Shown here: in pieces, positions 9,252 through 16,810 of the stretch
Layout of the letters: every line of letters starts with the position of its first letter
Numbering within the stretch: position 1 is the stretch's first letter
Assembly: GCA_023424015.1 (NCBI GenBank)
Contig: JAFAEM010000031.1
Span: forward strand, 1 to 64,000
Direction of reading: 5' to 3'
Origin: Bacteroidota bacterium
GTDB lineage: Bacteria > Bacteroidota > Bacteroidia > Chitinophagales > Chitinophagaceae
DNA: 64,000 nt
Notes under the pieces: generated by a model
The model's input: the letters and a program-made list of their open reading frames with translations, nothing else
Database searches by the model: none
What the model was told of the DNA's origin: nothing
Position numbers and translations under genes: made by a program

Positions 9252-12200
9252 ATGAAAAGATTTTTTACATGCCTGGCACTCGTGTGCCTTACCAGTCTCT
9301 TATTTGCTGCCGCACCCCCAACTGTTCCGGGTAGCGGTCTGAGTTTCTCCGACATCGATGGCACCCGTCTTAGTTTACGATTTACATCGGGTAATGGGTC
9401 GCAGCGCATCGTTGTCGTAAAAGAAGGCAGCCCTGTGACAGGCCTGCCACAAAATGGCCGCGATTATACGGGCAACAGCAATTTCGGAACAGCCGGTACC
9501 GAATTCGGACCCGAAGGTGAATATGTTGTCGCGAGTAGATCAAGCTGGAACAGTTTTACCGTACAAAACCTTAAGCCGGGTACCGTTTATCATATAGCAG
9601 TTTTTGAAAACAATGGCAGCGGCACGACTGCAGAATATCTTACCTTGCCACTTACGGGCAGCCAGATGACGGCCGTGGCTCCTACCCTTCAGGCTGCTTT
9701 CAATACATCCACCAAAACCGGCAATAGTGTTACTCTAAATCTTACCAGGGGAAATGGCAACGGCCGGCTTGTAATTGCCAGGAAAGGCAGCCCGGTTAAT
9801 GCGGCACCGACTGATCTGTCCTTTTATTCGTATGATGAAAATTTTGGCGCCGGTGCAAAAATGAATACTGATAACTATGTGGTATATCGTGGCGTTGGAA
9901 CTGCCGTTACTGTTAAACAACTTGAACCCAATACGACTTATCACTTTGCTGTATTTGAATACAATGGCAACAACTCACCGGTATACTTTCAACCAGGTGG
10001 CAGCTATTCAATTGTCACCAATGCAGGTCCCGGTACCGCATCATCAAATATTGGACTGAGTTATGTTGAAGGAAACAGCTTTCGTATAAGTTGCACACGC
10101 GGCAACGGTTCGCACCGGCTGTTTATCATGAGCAAAAATGGCCCGGTCACATCTGTACCTGTAAACGGGCAGGTGTATACTGCGAACCGTGCATTTGGTA
10201 CAGCAGGCACCGAGATCGCCGAAGGAGAATATGTAGTAGGCGGTTTGACCGGCAACACGGTAGATGTCACCAACCTTGAAGGCAACACGATATATTATTT
10301 CCGCATCTTCGATTATGATGTGGATGCTGCAGGAAATACCTATTATCTCACCAGCAGCTCAGCCATCAGTAGTGGCAGCTCCGCACTGATCCCGACAATA
10401 ATTGGTAGTAACCTGAAGATCACAAATCTAACCGGCACTAGCGCTTCCATCGGGTTAACGCATGGCAACGGCACGATGCGCATGGTGATCGCAAAAGAGG
10501 AAAGCCCGGTGGATGCTGTCCCCGCGGATTACACGACCTATTCCGGCAACAACAATTTCGGTAGTGGTGCACAGATCACATCAGGCAACTATGTTACGCA
10601 TAAGGCAATCAATGGAAATCCGTTTACCATCAACAACCTGAAACCCGGGTTTACCTACCATGTTGCCATTTATGAATTCAATGGTTCCAATGCACCGATG
10701 TACTCCCGCTCTGCCGCAACGATATCATTTACGATCCCGGTTGAACCCACTAATTGCAGTACCGCTCCCTGGTCTACTTTTATTGAAGGCAGTTCACTTC
10801 GTTTTATCTGGACCAATGGTAATGGAGCCCGCAGGATTGTCGTAGCCAGGAAAAATGCAGACGTCACCGCAGCCCCTGCCGACGGTGTCAACTATATTGC
10901 GAATGCAAAATTTGGTCAGGGTGATGTTTTGGAAGATGGGCAGTTTGTTGTGTACAATGGTACAGGTACGAATGTTGACCTTGAAAGCCTGGAGATCGGC
11001 GCGACTTATCATTTCGCGGTATACGAATACAATGTGGGTGCTAACAACAACCCTGATTATCTAACTTCCTGCTCACTGAAAGGCTCTGCATCGACAGCGA
11101 CAACACCGGCAGTGCAAACAACCATAATTGGCGCAACCAATATACAGGCCACCCAGGTCACGATAAACTTTACAAAAGGAAACGGCGCCAGCCGACTTAT
11201 ATTGATGCGGGAAAATGAACCTGTCAATAAACTGCCGCAGGATTACTCAAAATATACTTATAACAGTGGGTTTGGCTTGGGCAACAACCTGGGCGATGGA
11301 AACTACGTGGTACTTATATCCGGTGGTACAGGCAATTTCACCGTCACTGGTTTAAAACCGCTGACGACATATCATATCTCGGCTTTTGAATTCAACGGTT
11401 CTGCCACACCGGCTTACTTAAGGGATATATCGGCAGTCTACAATTTCACTACACCGGATGTCCCGGAAGCTTCCACACCAACCACGTCCTCCAGCAACCC
11501 ATCGTTCACCAGTGTTGATGGTAACAAGTTTACTTTTAAATGGACAAATGGGAATGGTGAAAAAAGAATCGTGGTGATGAAAAAAGATGAAGCGCCAGGC
11601 TTTGTCCCTGCATCGGCTACAAACTATACAGCTAATAGTGAATTTGGCAAAGGCACAGACCTGGGTGGTGGCGAATACGTGGTGTACAATGGATCTGTAG
11701 GATCAGTTGAAATCAGCAACCTGGAACATTCGTCAACTTATTATCTGAAAGTATTTGAATACAACGGAACAGTCAGCCTGATCAGGTATTTAACCGCATC
11801 GCCGCTATCAACAAACGGAGCGACATTTTCTGCGCCTGCCACCGCCAGCTTTGATGTTAGGACAACAGTCGGCAACAACAGCGTGAGCTTTAGTTGGGAA
11901 AAAGGTAACGGTACGGGCAGGATCCTCGTGATGCGCCAGGGATCGGCGATCCAGTCAACGCCCGCAGGTTACAGCGTGTACCCGGCCAACGCGGCATTTG
12001 GTGCAGGATCACAGATCGCCGCCGGTGAGTACCTGGTTTATGCAGGTACCGGCAATTCAGTAACAGTGACCGGTCTTACGGAAGATACCTATCACTACAG
12101 CCTGTTTGAGTACAATGGAAGCGCCGCACCGGTTTACAATATTGCACAACCCGCCATCGGATCGGTAACGGTAGGCGCTACTTTACCTGTTACACTTACT

Positions 12201-12716
12201 TATTTTACAGCAGAAGAAAGAACCGGCAGCATTTTATTAAAATGGGCAACCGCACAGGAGATCAACAATGCCTATTTCGATGTGGAAAGAAGTGTGGATG
12301 GCAATGCCTTTACAAAAATTGCAACGATACAGGGTGCTGGCAACAGCAACGAAAACCTGGACTACCAATTCACTGATTTCAATATCACATCATCCGGTAA
12401 AATTCAATATCGTTTGAAGCAGGTTGATATTGATGGCAAATTTGAATATTCGAAAATTGTGACGGTAAGATATTCAGTAGCAAACCGAGCCATAAATATT
12501 TACCCGAACCCGGCCAGGGATCAGTTGAATATCCTGTTGACAGCGGATATGAACCAGGCAAGGTTAAATGTCGTCAATACGGCCGGTGTAAATATGTATA
12601 CCCTACAGGTAAAACGCCAGGCCCAAATTGATGTATCACGCTGGCCGAATGGCGTTTACTTTATCGTCGTTCAGTCAGGCAATGAAAAGATACAAACCAG
12701 GATTGTAAAGCAGTAG
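9252..12716 (+). CDS. Large secreted protein with eight tandem beta-sandwich repeats and T9SS sorting domain
   Basis: An 1154-residue protein with a signal peptide (residues 1-19, LLFAAAP). Eight repeats of about 115-125 residues run from ~25 to ~975. Each carries a GNG motif, a following IVV/LVI strand, P-x-x-x-x-x-Y, an FG-x-G segment, G-x-YVVY, a T-x-YH motif and a FEYNG-x-x-x-P-x-Y ending. Odd and even repeats differ in a regular way, so the array seems to have grown by duplication of a two-repeat unit. A fibronectin-III-like domain (LPVTLTYFTA onwards) and a type A T9SS sorting domain (INIYPNPARDQL, GVYFIVV) end the protein. Probable role: surface adhesin or stalk. No catalytic motif is visible. 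It is separated from the cohesin cluster by a terminator. Confidence 0.8.
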   Translation: MKRFFTCLALVCLTSLLFAAAPPTVPGSGLSFSDIDGTRLSLRFTSGNGSQRIVVVKEGSPVTGLPQNGRDYTGNSNFGTAGTEFGPEGEYVVASRSSWNSFTVQNLKPGTVYHIAVFENNGSGTTAEYLTLPLTGSQMTAVAPTLQAAFNTSTKTGNSVTLNLTRGNGNGRLVIARKGSPVNAAPTDLSFYSYDENFGAGAKMNTDNYVVYRGVGTAVTVKQLEPNTTYHFAVFEYNGNNSPVYFQPGGSYSIVTNAGPGTASSNIGLSYVEGNSFRISCTRGNGSHRLFIMSKNGPVTSVPVNGQVYTANRAFGTAGTEIAEGEYVVGGLTGNTVDVTNLEGNTIYYFRIFDYDVDAAGNTYYLTSSSAISSGSSALIPTIIGSNLKITNLTGTSASIGLTHGNGTMRMVIAKEESPVDAVPADYTTYSGNNNFGSGAQITSGNYVTHKAINGNPFTINNLKPGFTYHVAIYEFNGSNAPMYSRSAATISFTIPVEPTNCSTAPWSTFIEGSSLRFIWTNGNGARRIVVARKNADVTAAPADGVNYIANAKFGQGDVLEDGQFVVYNGTGTNVDLESLEIGATYHFAVYEYNVGANNNPDYLTSCSLKGSASTATTPAVQTTIIGATNIQATQVTINFTKGNGASRLILMRENEPVNKLPQDYSKYTYNSGFGLGNNLGDGNYVVLISGGTGNFTVTGLKPLTTYHISAFEFNGSATPAYLRDISAVYNFTTPDVPEASTPTTSSSNPSFTSVDGNKFTFKWTNGNGEKRIVVMKKDEAPGFVPASATNYTANSEFGKGTDLGGGEYVVYNGSVGSVEISNLEHSSTYYLKVFEYNGTVSLIRYLTASPLSTNGATFSAPATASFDVRTTVGNNSVSFSWEKGNGTGRILVMRQGSAIQSTPAGYSVYPANAAFGAGSQIAAGEYLVYAGTGNSVTVTGLTEDTYHYSLFEYNGSAAPVYNIAQPAIGSVTVGATLPVTLTYFTAEERTGSILLKWATAQEINNAYFDVERSVDGNAFTKIATIQGAGNSNENLDYQFTDFNITSSGKIQYRLKQVDIDGKFEYSKIVTVRYSVANRAINIYPNPARDQLNILLTADMNQARLNVVNTAGVNMYTLQVKRQAQIDVSRWPNGVYFIVVQSGNEKIQTRIVKQ

Positions 12717-12736
12717 TAGTATATAGGAGTGAATAA

Positions 12737-12766
12737 AGCCGGGGCCAGCTGGTCCCGGTTTTTTGT
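12737..12766 (+). terminator. Rho-independent terminator
   Basis: A CCGGGGCC...GGTCCCGG hairpin with a TTTTTT tail lies 20 bp after the stop of the repeat protein. Confidence 0.85.
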
Positions 12767-12794
12767 TAGAACATGATTCTAAATTCTCATATAA

Positions 12795-12822
12795 AAACAA
12801 AGCCTCCGCGATTGCGAAGGCT
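12795..12822 (-). terminator. Terminator of tRNA-Leu(GAG)
   Basis: On the - strand AGCCTTCGC...GCGGAGGCT forms a hairpin followed by TTTGTTTTT, directly after the 3' end of the tRNA. Confidence 0.8.
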
Positions 12823-12824
12823 CG

Positions 12825-12908
12825 TGCCCAGGACTGGATTCGAACCAGCACGCCCTTTCGGGCACCACCACCTCAAAGTGGCTTGTCTACCAATTTCAAC
12901 ACCTGGGC
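12825..12908 (-). tRNA. tRNA-Leu (anticodon GAG)
   Basis: A complete class II tRNA of 84 nt. The acceptor arms GCCCAGG/CCTGGGC pair fully. The D-loop has GGTAGACAA, the anticodon stem is CCACT/GGTGG with loop TTGAGGT, a long variable arm (TGCCCGAAAGGGCG) is present, and the T-loop is TTCGAAT. No CCA is encoded. Confidence 0.95.
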
Positions 12909-12935
12909 TAAGGGAGTGCAAATATAGCGGATTTT

Positions 12936-13030
12936 GGACACGGAGGACACAAGGGAAACACAAAGGCCACGGGGAAATTAAAAAACATAACTCCGTGTTC
13001 TTCGTGCCCTACTCCGTGCACTTCGTGTCC
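12936..13030. repeat. Inverted intergenic repeat with 9-bp CTTCGTG/CTCCGTG units
   Basis: The right half contains CTCCGTG, CTTCGTG, CTCCGTG and CTTCGTG, with neighbouring Cs lying 9 or 12 bp apart. The left half carries loose reverse complements (CACGGAG, ACACAAGG, CCACGG). It ends 11 bp from the stop codon of the - strand histidine kinase gene. It may fold in the kinase mRNA 3' end. Confidence 0.6.
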
Positions 13031-13041
13031 TAAAAAAATTG

Positions 13042-14196
13042 CTACTTCCGCAGCACTATCCGGAAAGTAGTCCCCTTCCCCGGTTCAGAATGCTTTACGA
13101 AAATCTCCCCTTTATGATATTGTGAGATAATACGTTTGGAAAGACTAAGTCCCAGGCCCCAGCCCCTTTTCTTGGTGGTAAAACCAGGTTTGAACACTTT
13201 AGCGATATTCTGCCTGGATATCCCCTTGCCGGTGTCAGTCACGTCAATGACCACCGAATTTTTCTCGTCCCGCAGATCTACCTTGATATATCCCTTACCC
13301 TCCATGGCATCTAAAGCATTTTTCAAAAGGTTCTCCATCACCCAGTCGAACAGGGGCGCCGAGACCCGCGCCAGGATCTCGCTTTTTCCATGGGTATTGG
13401 TCACAAAGCTTACAGTGCCAGGCGAGCGCTTGCGGATATAGTCCACCATATCGCTGACCTGCCTGATGATATCGATCTCTTCCAGCTGGGGTTTGCTGCC
13501 GATCTTTCCAAACCGGTCCGAAACCAGCCGCAGCCTGGTCACATCTTTCCCGAGCTCCTGCACGATCGATTCATTGACCTGCTGATCTTTCATCACTTCC
13601 AGCCAGCCTTCAAGTGATGACACAGGTGTACCCAATTGGTGCGCTGTTTCCTTGGCCATGCCCGCCCAAACCTGGTTTTGCACCGAGCGGTAGCTGCTGC
13701 GTAAAGTGAGCAGGGTGACGATAATGAATAAACCAACGATCACCAGTTGAATTAGCGGGTAATAGCGAACCTCGTTGAGCAATTGCGAGTTGCCATAATA
13801 ATATTTTGTATAAGTAAGCGGTTCTGTAGTGATCTCAACCAGCACAGGTGGATTCTGCGTGGCAAACCGTCGTGCCATTTTCCTTAAATACCCTGTATCG
13901 CTCACCACTTTTGCTGAATCGAGGTTAACATACTGACCAGAAGGATTGTCATTTTCATCGGTTTCTATGATGGGAATATCGACATTATCACCAGCTATCC
14001 TGTTGGTGAAAAAAAGTACATTGGGATCCTCGCTCAGGGCTTTTATTTTCAAAGATTCACCAAATGCCGTTACCCGGGCCCTTTCCTCTTTCGCGATCTT
14101 TCGTGAAACATATTGGGAGTAAAATATAGTACCCGAAACGATCAGGATCGCAATTACTGCCAGGCCGGTACGCCAGGTTAGTATTTGTTGAAACAT
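13042..14196 (-). CDS. Membrane sensor histidine kinase
   Basis: A 384-residue kinase with transmembrane segments at ~11-28 and ~147-165 bracketing a ~118-residue periplasmic sensor region of no recognised family. The phosphoacceptor H box is AKETAHQLGTP with His186. The N box (ENLLKNALDAMEG), G1 (DTGKGI) and G2 (GWGLGLSLSKRI) of the HATPase domain are all present. It would autophosphorylate and pass the phosphate to a response regulator, but none is encoded nearby, so the partner and signal are unknown. A possible TAnnTTyG promoter (TAATTTCG) lies a few bases upstream of the ATG. Confidence 0.88.
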   Translation of the reverse strand: MFQQILTWRTGLAVIAILIVSGTIFYSQYVSRKIAKEERARVTAFGESLKIKALSEDPNVLFFTNRIAGDNVDIPIIETDENDNPSGQYVNLDSAKVVSDTGYLRKMARRFATQNPPVLVEITTEPLTYTKYYYGNSQLLNEVRYYPLIQLVIVGLFIIVTLLTLRSSYRSVQNQVWAGMAKETAHQLGTPVSSLEGWLEVMKDQQVNESIVQELGKDVTRLRLVSDRFGKIGSKPQLEEIDIIRQVSDMVDYIRKRSPGTVSFVTNTHGKSEILARVSAPLFDWVMENLLKNALDAMEGKGYIKVDLRDEKNSVVIDVTDTGKGISRQNIAKVFKPGFTTKKRGWGLGLSLSKRIISQYHKGEIFVKHSEPGKGTTFRIVLRK

Positions 14197-14213
14197 GATC
14201 CGAAATTACGTAA

Positions 14214-14376
14214 AGTCTTTAGTCGATAGTCAGTTGTCGATAGTCTTGTTTGGATGCACCTCAGGATCTGATATGGATACTGGATACTGGATATTAGATA
14301 CTAGAAACTCGAATTGTCGGGACCCGATCGCTATCGGAACAGTAGTGAGTCTTCAGTCGATAGTCTTGAGTCGGGA
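14214..14376. repeat. Heptad-register arrays (AGTCGAT and ATACTGG families)
   Basis: Three blocks keep a 7-bp register. The first is AGTCTTT AGTCGAT AGTCAGT TGTCGAT AGTCTTG at 14214-14248. The second is ATACTGG ATACTGG ATATTAG ATACTAG AAACTCG at 14277-14311. The third is AGTAGTG AGTCTTC AGTCGAT AGTCTTG AGTCGGG at 14341-14375. They occupy most of the divergent gap between the kinase and glycosyltransferase genes, where no gene is visible. Confidence 0.8.
14323..14337. repeat. Copy of the CCCGATAGCTATCGGG-type palindrome
   Basis: CCCGATCGCTATCGG differs slightly from the palindromes embedded in the tRNA-Leu fragments at 16045-16062 and 16145-16162. It sits between two heptad blocks. Confidence 0.5.
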
Positions 14377-14469
14377 GTAGAAAACAAGCATGTTTCAATT
14401 CCTAATTACTTTATGTAGGTTTGAAAAAAATTCTATTTTCACTTAATACTTAAAATCTATTGACCCTTG

Positions 14470-14511
14470 ACTACCCACCATTCACCACTCACTAACGACT
14501 ACTGACTAGTT
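14470..14511. repeat. Heptad-register array (ACTxxxx family) before a start codon
   Basis: Six in-register 7-mers (ACTACCC, ACCATTC, ACCACTC, ACTAACG, ACTACTG, ACTAGTT) end 6 bp before the ATG at 14518. They are roughly the reverse complement of the AGTxxxx units upstream, giving an inverted arrangement. Confidence 0.75.
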
Positions 14512-14517
14512 AAAAAG

Positions 14518-15543
14518 ATGCCTTCAACCTGCGCCATTGTCATACTCAACTGGAACGGTAAAAAATTCCTCCAACAATTCCTTCCATCGGTATTGCAGAC
14601 TACCTATCAGCCACTGCAATTCATCGTGGCTGACAATGCTTCTACGGATGATTCGGTTGCGTTTGTAAAAACCAATTACCCGGATATTCGGATTATTGAA
14701 AACGCGCAAAACTGGGGTTTTGCAAAAGGATACAATGAAGCTCTAAAACAAGTTGAAGCGGATTATTATGTGATCCTGAATTCGGATGTTGAAGTGAGCC
14801 AGGGCTGGCTTGAACCCATGGTGGAACTGCTCGATAGAAATGTTACCATCGCTGCCTGTCAGCCGCGTATCCTATCCTACCAGGAAAAAAACAGGTTTGA
14901 ATACGCCGGCGCGGCAGGTGGGTGGCTCGACCAGTATGGATATCCTTTTTGCAGGGGTAGGGTTTTTGATGTTACAGAAGAAGACCTTGATCAATACAAC
15001 ACCTCCGTGCCGATTTGCTGGGCGAGTGGCGCGGCGCTTTTTATCCGTTCGGCCGTATTTCACCAGCTGGAAGGTTTTGACGAATACTTTTTCGCACACC
15101 AGGAAGAGATCGATCTGTGCTGGAGAATCCAGTCGGCTGGTTATAAGATCTATGCATGCCCCTCCTCCATCGTTTGGCATGTCGGAGGTGGTACACTACA
15201 AAAAGATAATCCTAAAAAAACCTTTCTCAATTTTCGCAACAACCTCATCATGCTCGCGAAGAACCTGCCGCTTTCAAAAAAAATAACAGTTATGCCGGTT
15301 CGGTTTTTTCTCGATATGATCACTGCCTGGCGGGGACTGCTGTCCGGAAAACCCGGGTACTTCCTGGCAGTCCTGAAAGCGCAATTTCATTTTATCGGCT
15401 GGGCTCTGTTTCATCAGCAAGAACAATGGAAACCCATAACTAAAAAAACTCATATAGATGGCTGGTTGCCAAAGAGTATTGTCTGGCAATTTTTCGTAAA
15501 AAAGAAAAAGACCTTTTCAGAAATTGTCATGAAAACATCATGA
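14518..15543 (+). CDS. Family 2 glycosyltransferase
   Basis: A 341-residue GT-A fold enzyme. The N-terminus VILNWNGKKFL, the nucleotide-binding ADNASTDDS segment, NWGFAKGYNEAL, and the metal-binding region ILNSDVEV are all typical of rhamnosyltransferase-like GT2 proteins. The C-terminal part has the ED-like HQEEIDLCWR acceptor-site motif and a hydrophobic stretch. It would transfer a sugar from a nucleotide donor to a surface glycan or lipid carrier at the inner membrane face; donor and acceptor are unknown. The start lies directly after a heptad array. The stop overlaps an upstream ATG of the next reading frame at 15540. Confidence 0.9.
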   Translation: MPSTCAIVILNWNGKKFLQQFLPSVLQTTYQPLQFIVADNASTDDSVAFVKTNYPDIRIIENAQNWGFAKGYNEALKQVEADYYVILNSDVEVSQGWLEPMVELLDRNVTIAACQPRILSYQEKNRFEYAGAAGGWLDQYGYPFCRGRVFDVTEEDLDQYNTSVPICWASGAALFIRSAVFHQLEGFDEYFFAHQEEIDLCWRIQSAGYKIYACPSSIVWHVGGGTLQKDNPKKTFLNFRNNLIMLAKNLPLSKKITVMPVRFFLDMITAWRGLLSGKPGYFLAVLKAQFHFIGWALFHQQEQWKPITKKTHIDGWLPKSIVWQFFVKKKKTFSEIVMKTS

Positions 15544-15561
15544 ATTATTTAGTCTATACCC

Positions 15562-15569
15562 TATTTTTG
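15562..15569 (+). promoter_or_regulatory. Putative -7 element TATTTTTG
   Basis: It matches the Bacteroidota -7 consensus TAnnTTTG and lies 18 bp before the ATG at 15588. This favours that start over the in-frame ATG at 15540. Confidence 0.5.
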
Positions 15570-15587
15570 CATCCTAACTTATTAAAC

Positions 15588-15809
15588 ATGTCGACAACAT
15601 CCAGCGAATACCAGGAAGAGTTGCAAAAGGTCCAGGACCGGGATTTCACCCACAACTGGGTTTCATCTTCCGCTTTTTTGTTTTACCTGCAAATCGCCTG
15701 TGTGGTGGCGCTTGTCCTGGGCGGCTGTTATATGCTCAGTACCAAACGCTACAGTAAACCTGAGGTTCCGGTACAGGAAAGCACCTTGTATACACCGAAA
15801 TACAAATAA
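15588..15809 (+). CDS. Small single-pass membrane protein of unknown function
   Basis: A 73-residue protein with an acidic/polar N-terminus, one transmembrane helix at ~27-49 (AFLFYLQIACVVALVLGGCY) and a short basic tail. The start at 15588 is preferred because the upstream in-frame extension (from 15540) contains a promoter-like TATTTTTG and overlaps the end of the glycosyltransferase gene. I recognise no family. The function is unknown. Confidence 0.55.
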   Translation: MSTTSSEYQEELQKVQDRDFTHNWVSSSAFLFYLQIACVVALVLGGCYMLSTKRYSKPEVPVQESTLYTPKYK

Positions 15810-15824
15810 TTCTTTCAAAATTTT

Positions 15825-15852
15825 TTTGCAAAATAGCTAATCCCTATTTTTG
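15825..15852 (+). promoter_or_regulatory. Promoter for tRNA-Gly(GCC)
   Basis: TTTG at 15825-15828, a 16-bp spacer and TATTTTTG at 15845-15852 fit the Bacteroidota -33/-7 pattern. The tRNA begins 57 bp downstream. Confidence 0.65.
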
Positions 15853-15908
15853 CAACCCCTTAGTTCTTTGGAAGTCGGAACGCTGTTCCGATCAATAAAT
15901 TGAAACAT

Positions 15909-15984
<76 letters not shown>

Positions 15985-16017
15985 GTCCTCTTGCCGTTTT
16001 GGCGGAGGATTTTTTTT
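15985..16017 (+). terminator. Terminator after tRNA-Gly
   Basis: TCCTCTTGCC...GGCGGAGGA forms a hairpin followed by eight T residues. It separates tRNA-Gly from the tRNA-Leu fragments downstream. Confidence 0.85.
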
Positions 16018-16031
16018 GAAATTATGTTTTT

Positions 16032-16131
16032 GCCCCGGTGGTGGTTCCGATAGCTATCGGAATGGTAGACACGCAGGATTATATCTAATCCTTGGTTTAT
16101 CGCAGGGATTAATTGCTCTTTTTAATTTTTT
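16032..16131 (+). pseudogene. tRNA-Leu 5'-half copy 1 with palindrome in the D-loop
   Basis: The copy starts like the intact tRNA-Leu at 16232 (GCCCCGGTGGTGG), but the next three bases are replaced by the 18-bp palindrome TTCCGATAGCTATCGGAA (16045-16062). It then resumes with TGGTAGACACGCAGGA. After the anticodon-stem 5' strand it diverges: AGGATTA...TAATCCT makes a simple hairpin with no anticodon, and the variable and T arms are missing. It cannot be a functional tRNA. Together with the next copy it forms a 100-bp tandem repeat. Confidence 0.85.
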
Positions 16132-16231
16132 GCCCCGGTGGTGGTCCCGATAGCTATCGGGATGGTAGACACGCAGGATTATTTCTAATCCTTGGTTTAT
16201 CGCAGGGGTTAATTGCTCTTTTTAATTTTTT
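16132..16231 (+). pseudogene. tRNA-Leu 5'-half copy 2 with palindrome in the D-loop
   Basis: It is nearly identical to copy 1 at an exact 100-bp offset, but its palindrome is TCCCGATAGCTATCGGGA (16145-16162). Paired changes on both sides keep the palindrome perfect: outer T-A kept, second position T to C with A to G. The intact tRNA-Leu starts precisely at the next 100-bp step. Confidence 0.85.
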
Positions 16232-16317
16232 GCCCCGGTGGTGGAATTGGTAGACACGCAGGACTTAAAATCCTGTTCGCAGCAATGCGAGTAACGGTTC
16301 AACTCCGTTCCGGGGCA
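16232..16317 (+). tRNA. tRNA-Leu (anticodon TAA)
   Basis: An 86-nt class II tRNA with acceptor GCCCCGG/CCGGGGC, D-loop GGTAGACAC, anticodon arm CAGGA-CTTAAAA-TCCTG, variable arm stem CGCA/TGCG and T-loop TTCAACT. It is the only intact member of a series of four tRNA-Leu-like sequences in 640 bp. Confidence 0.96.
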
Positions 16318-16322
16318 CAACT

Positions 16323-16344
16323 TAAAGCGACTTCTGTCGCTTTT
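16323..16344 (+). terminator. Terminator between tRNA-Leu and the GIY-YIG gene
   Basis: AAAGCGAC-TTCT-GTCGCTTTT is a compact hairpin with a T-run tail, 6 bp after the tRNA and 9 bp before the endonuclease ATG. Confidence 0.75.
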
Positions 16345-16352
16345 GGTGTCTT

Positions 16353-16601
16353 ATGTACTTCGTATATATATTATACTCGGAAAAATGTGATCGCTACTAC
16401 ATTGGTTACTGTGCTGATATCCCAGCTCGACTCCAAAGGCATAATTCGGGAATGGTTACGGCTACTAAGAATTGCAGACCTTACATCATTAAAGCCACAA
16501 AAACATTCTATACCGAAATGGAAGCCAGAAAAGAAGAATTACGCCTGAAAAAGCAAAAAAGCAGAAAATACCTGGAATGGCTCATTAATGGCCACTGGTA
16601 G
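16353..16601 (+). CDS. Small GIY-YIG endonuclease ending inside a tRNA-Leu remnant
   Basis: An 82-residue single-domain protein of the small GIY-YIG (UPF0213/YhbQ-like) family. The N-terminus YFVYILYSE and the YYIGY strand form the GIY-YIG motif. The arginine of RLQRHNSG and the glutamate near EMEARKEELR are positioned like the catalytic Arg and metal-binding Glu. Such proteins are single-strand or structure-preferring nucleases; some relatives are homing enzymes. The TAG stop codon is part of the D-loop (TGGTAGACAC) of the following tRNA-Leu remnant, so the gene replaces the tRNA 5' end. No ribosome binding site is evident. Insertion into a tRNA is inferred. Confidence 0.82.
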   Translation: MYFVYILYSEKCDRYYIGYCADIPARLQRHNSGMVTATKNCRPYIIKATKTFYTEMEARKEELRLKKQKSRKYLEWLINGHW

Positions 16602-16665
16602 ACACGCCCCGATTAAAATCGGGGTGGCCAGCAATGGCCGTAACGGTTCAACTCCGTTCCGGGGC
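16596..16665 (+). pseudogene. tRNA-Leu 3' remnant lacking the acceptor 5' strand
   Basis: It begins at TGGTAGACACGC and keeps an anticodon-arm-like hairpin (CCCCGA...TCGGGG around TTAAAA). A variable arm GGCCA-GCAA-TGGCC and the T arm plus acceptor 3' strand are exactly as in the intact tRNA over the last 26 bases. Stem changes are paired on both sides, so folding is preserved although the sequence differs. The 5' acceptor and D-stem are replaced by the end of the GIY-YIG gene, so it is not a working tRNA. Confidence 0.8.
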
Positions 16666-16810
16666 GCTTTCTTTCTCAACGTGTTTTTTCTTCTTTAATT
16701 CCTCCGTGCTACAACAACATTTTTATTAATTGATAAACAAACACCCAGTTGACCCCTGGTGAAAACTATCATTTTCTCCAAAACATCATTATTTTGTAAA
16801 AAAACCGGAC

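Noticed and set aside
12773..13033. An 86-codon frame on the + strand
   Set aside because: It translates the complement of tRNA-Leu(GAG) and the repeat beside it; no protein features.
16213..16548. A 111-codon reading frame across tRNA-Leu and the GIY-YIG gene
   Set aside because: Its N-terminus is a translation of tRNA sequence and it overlaps a well-matched GIY-YIG gene in another frame.
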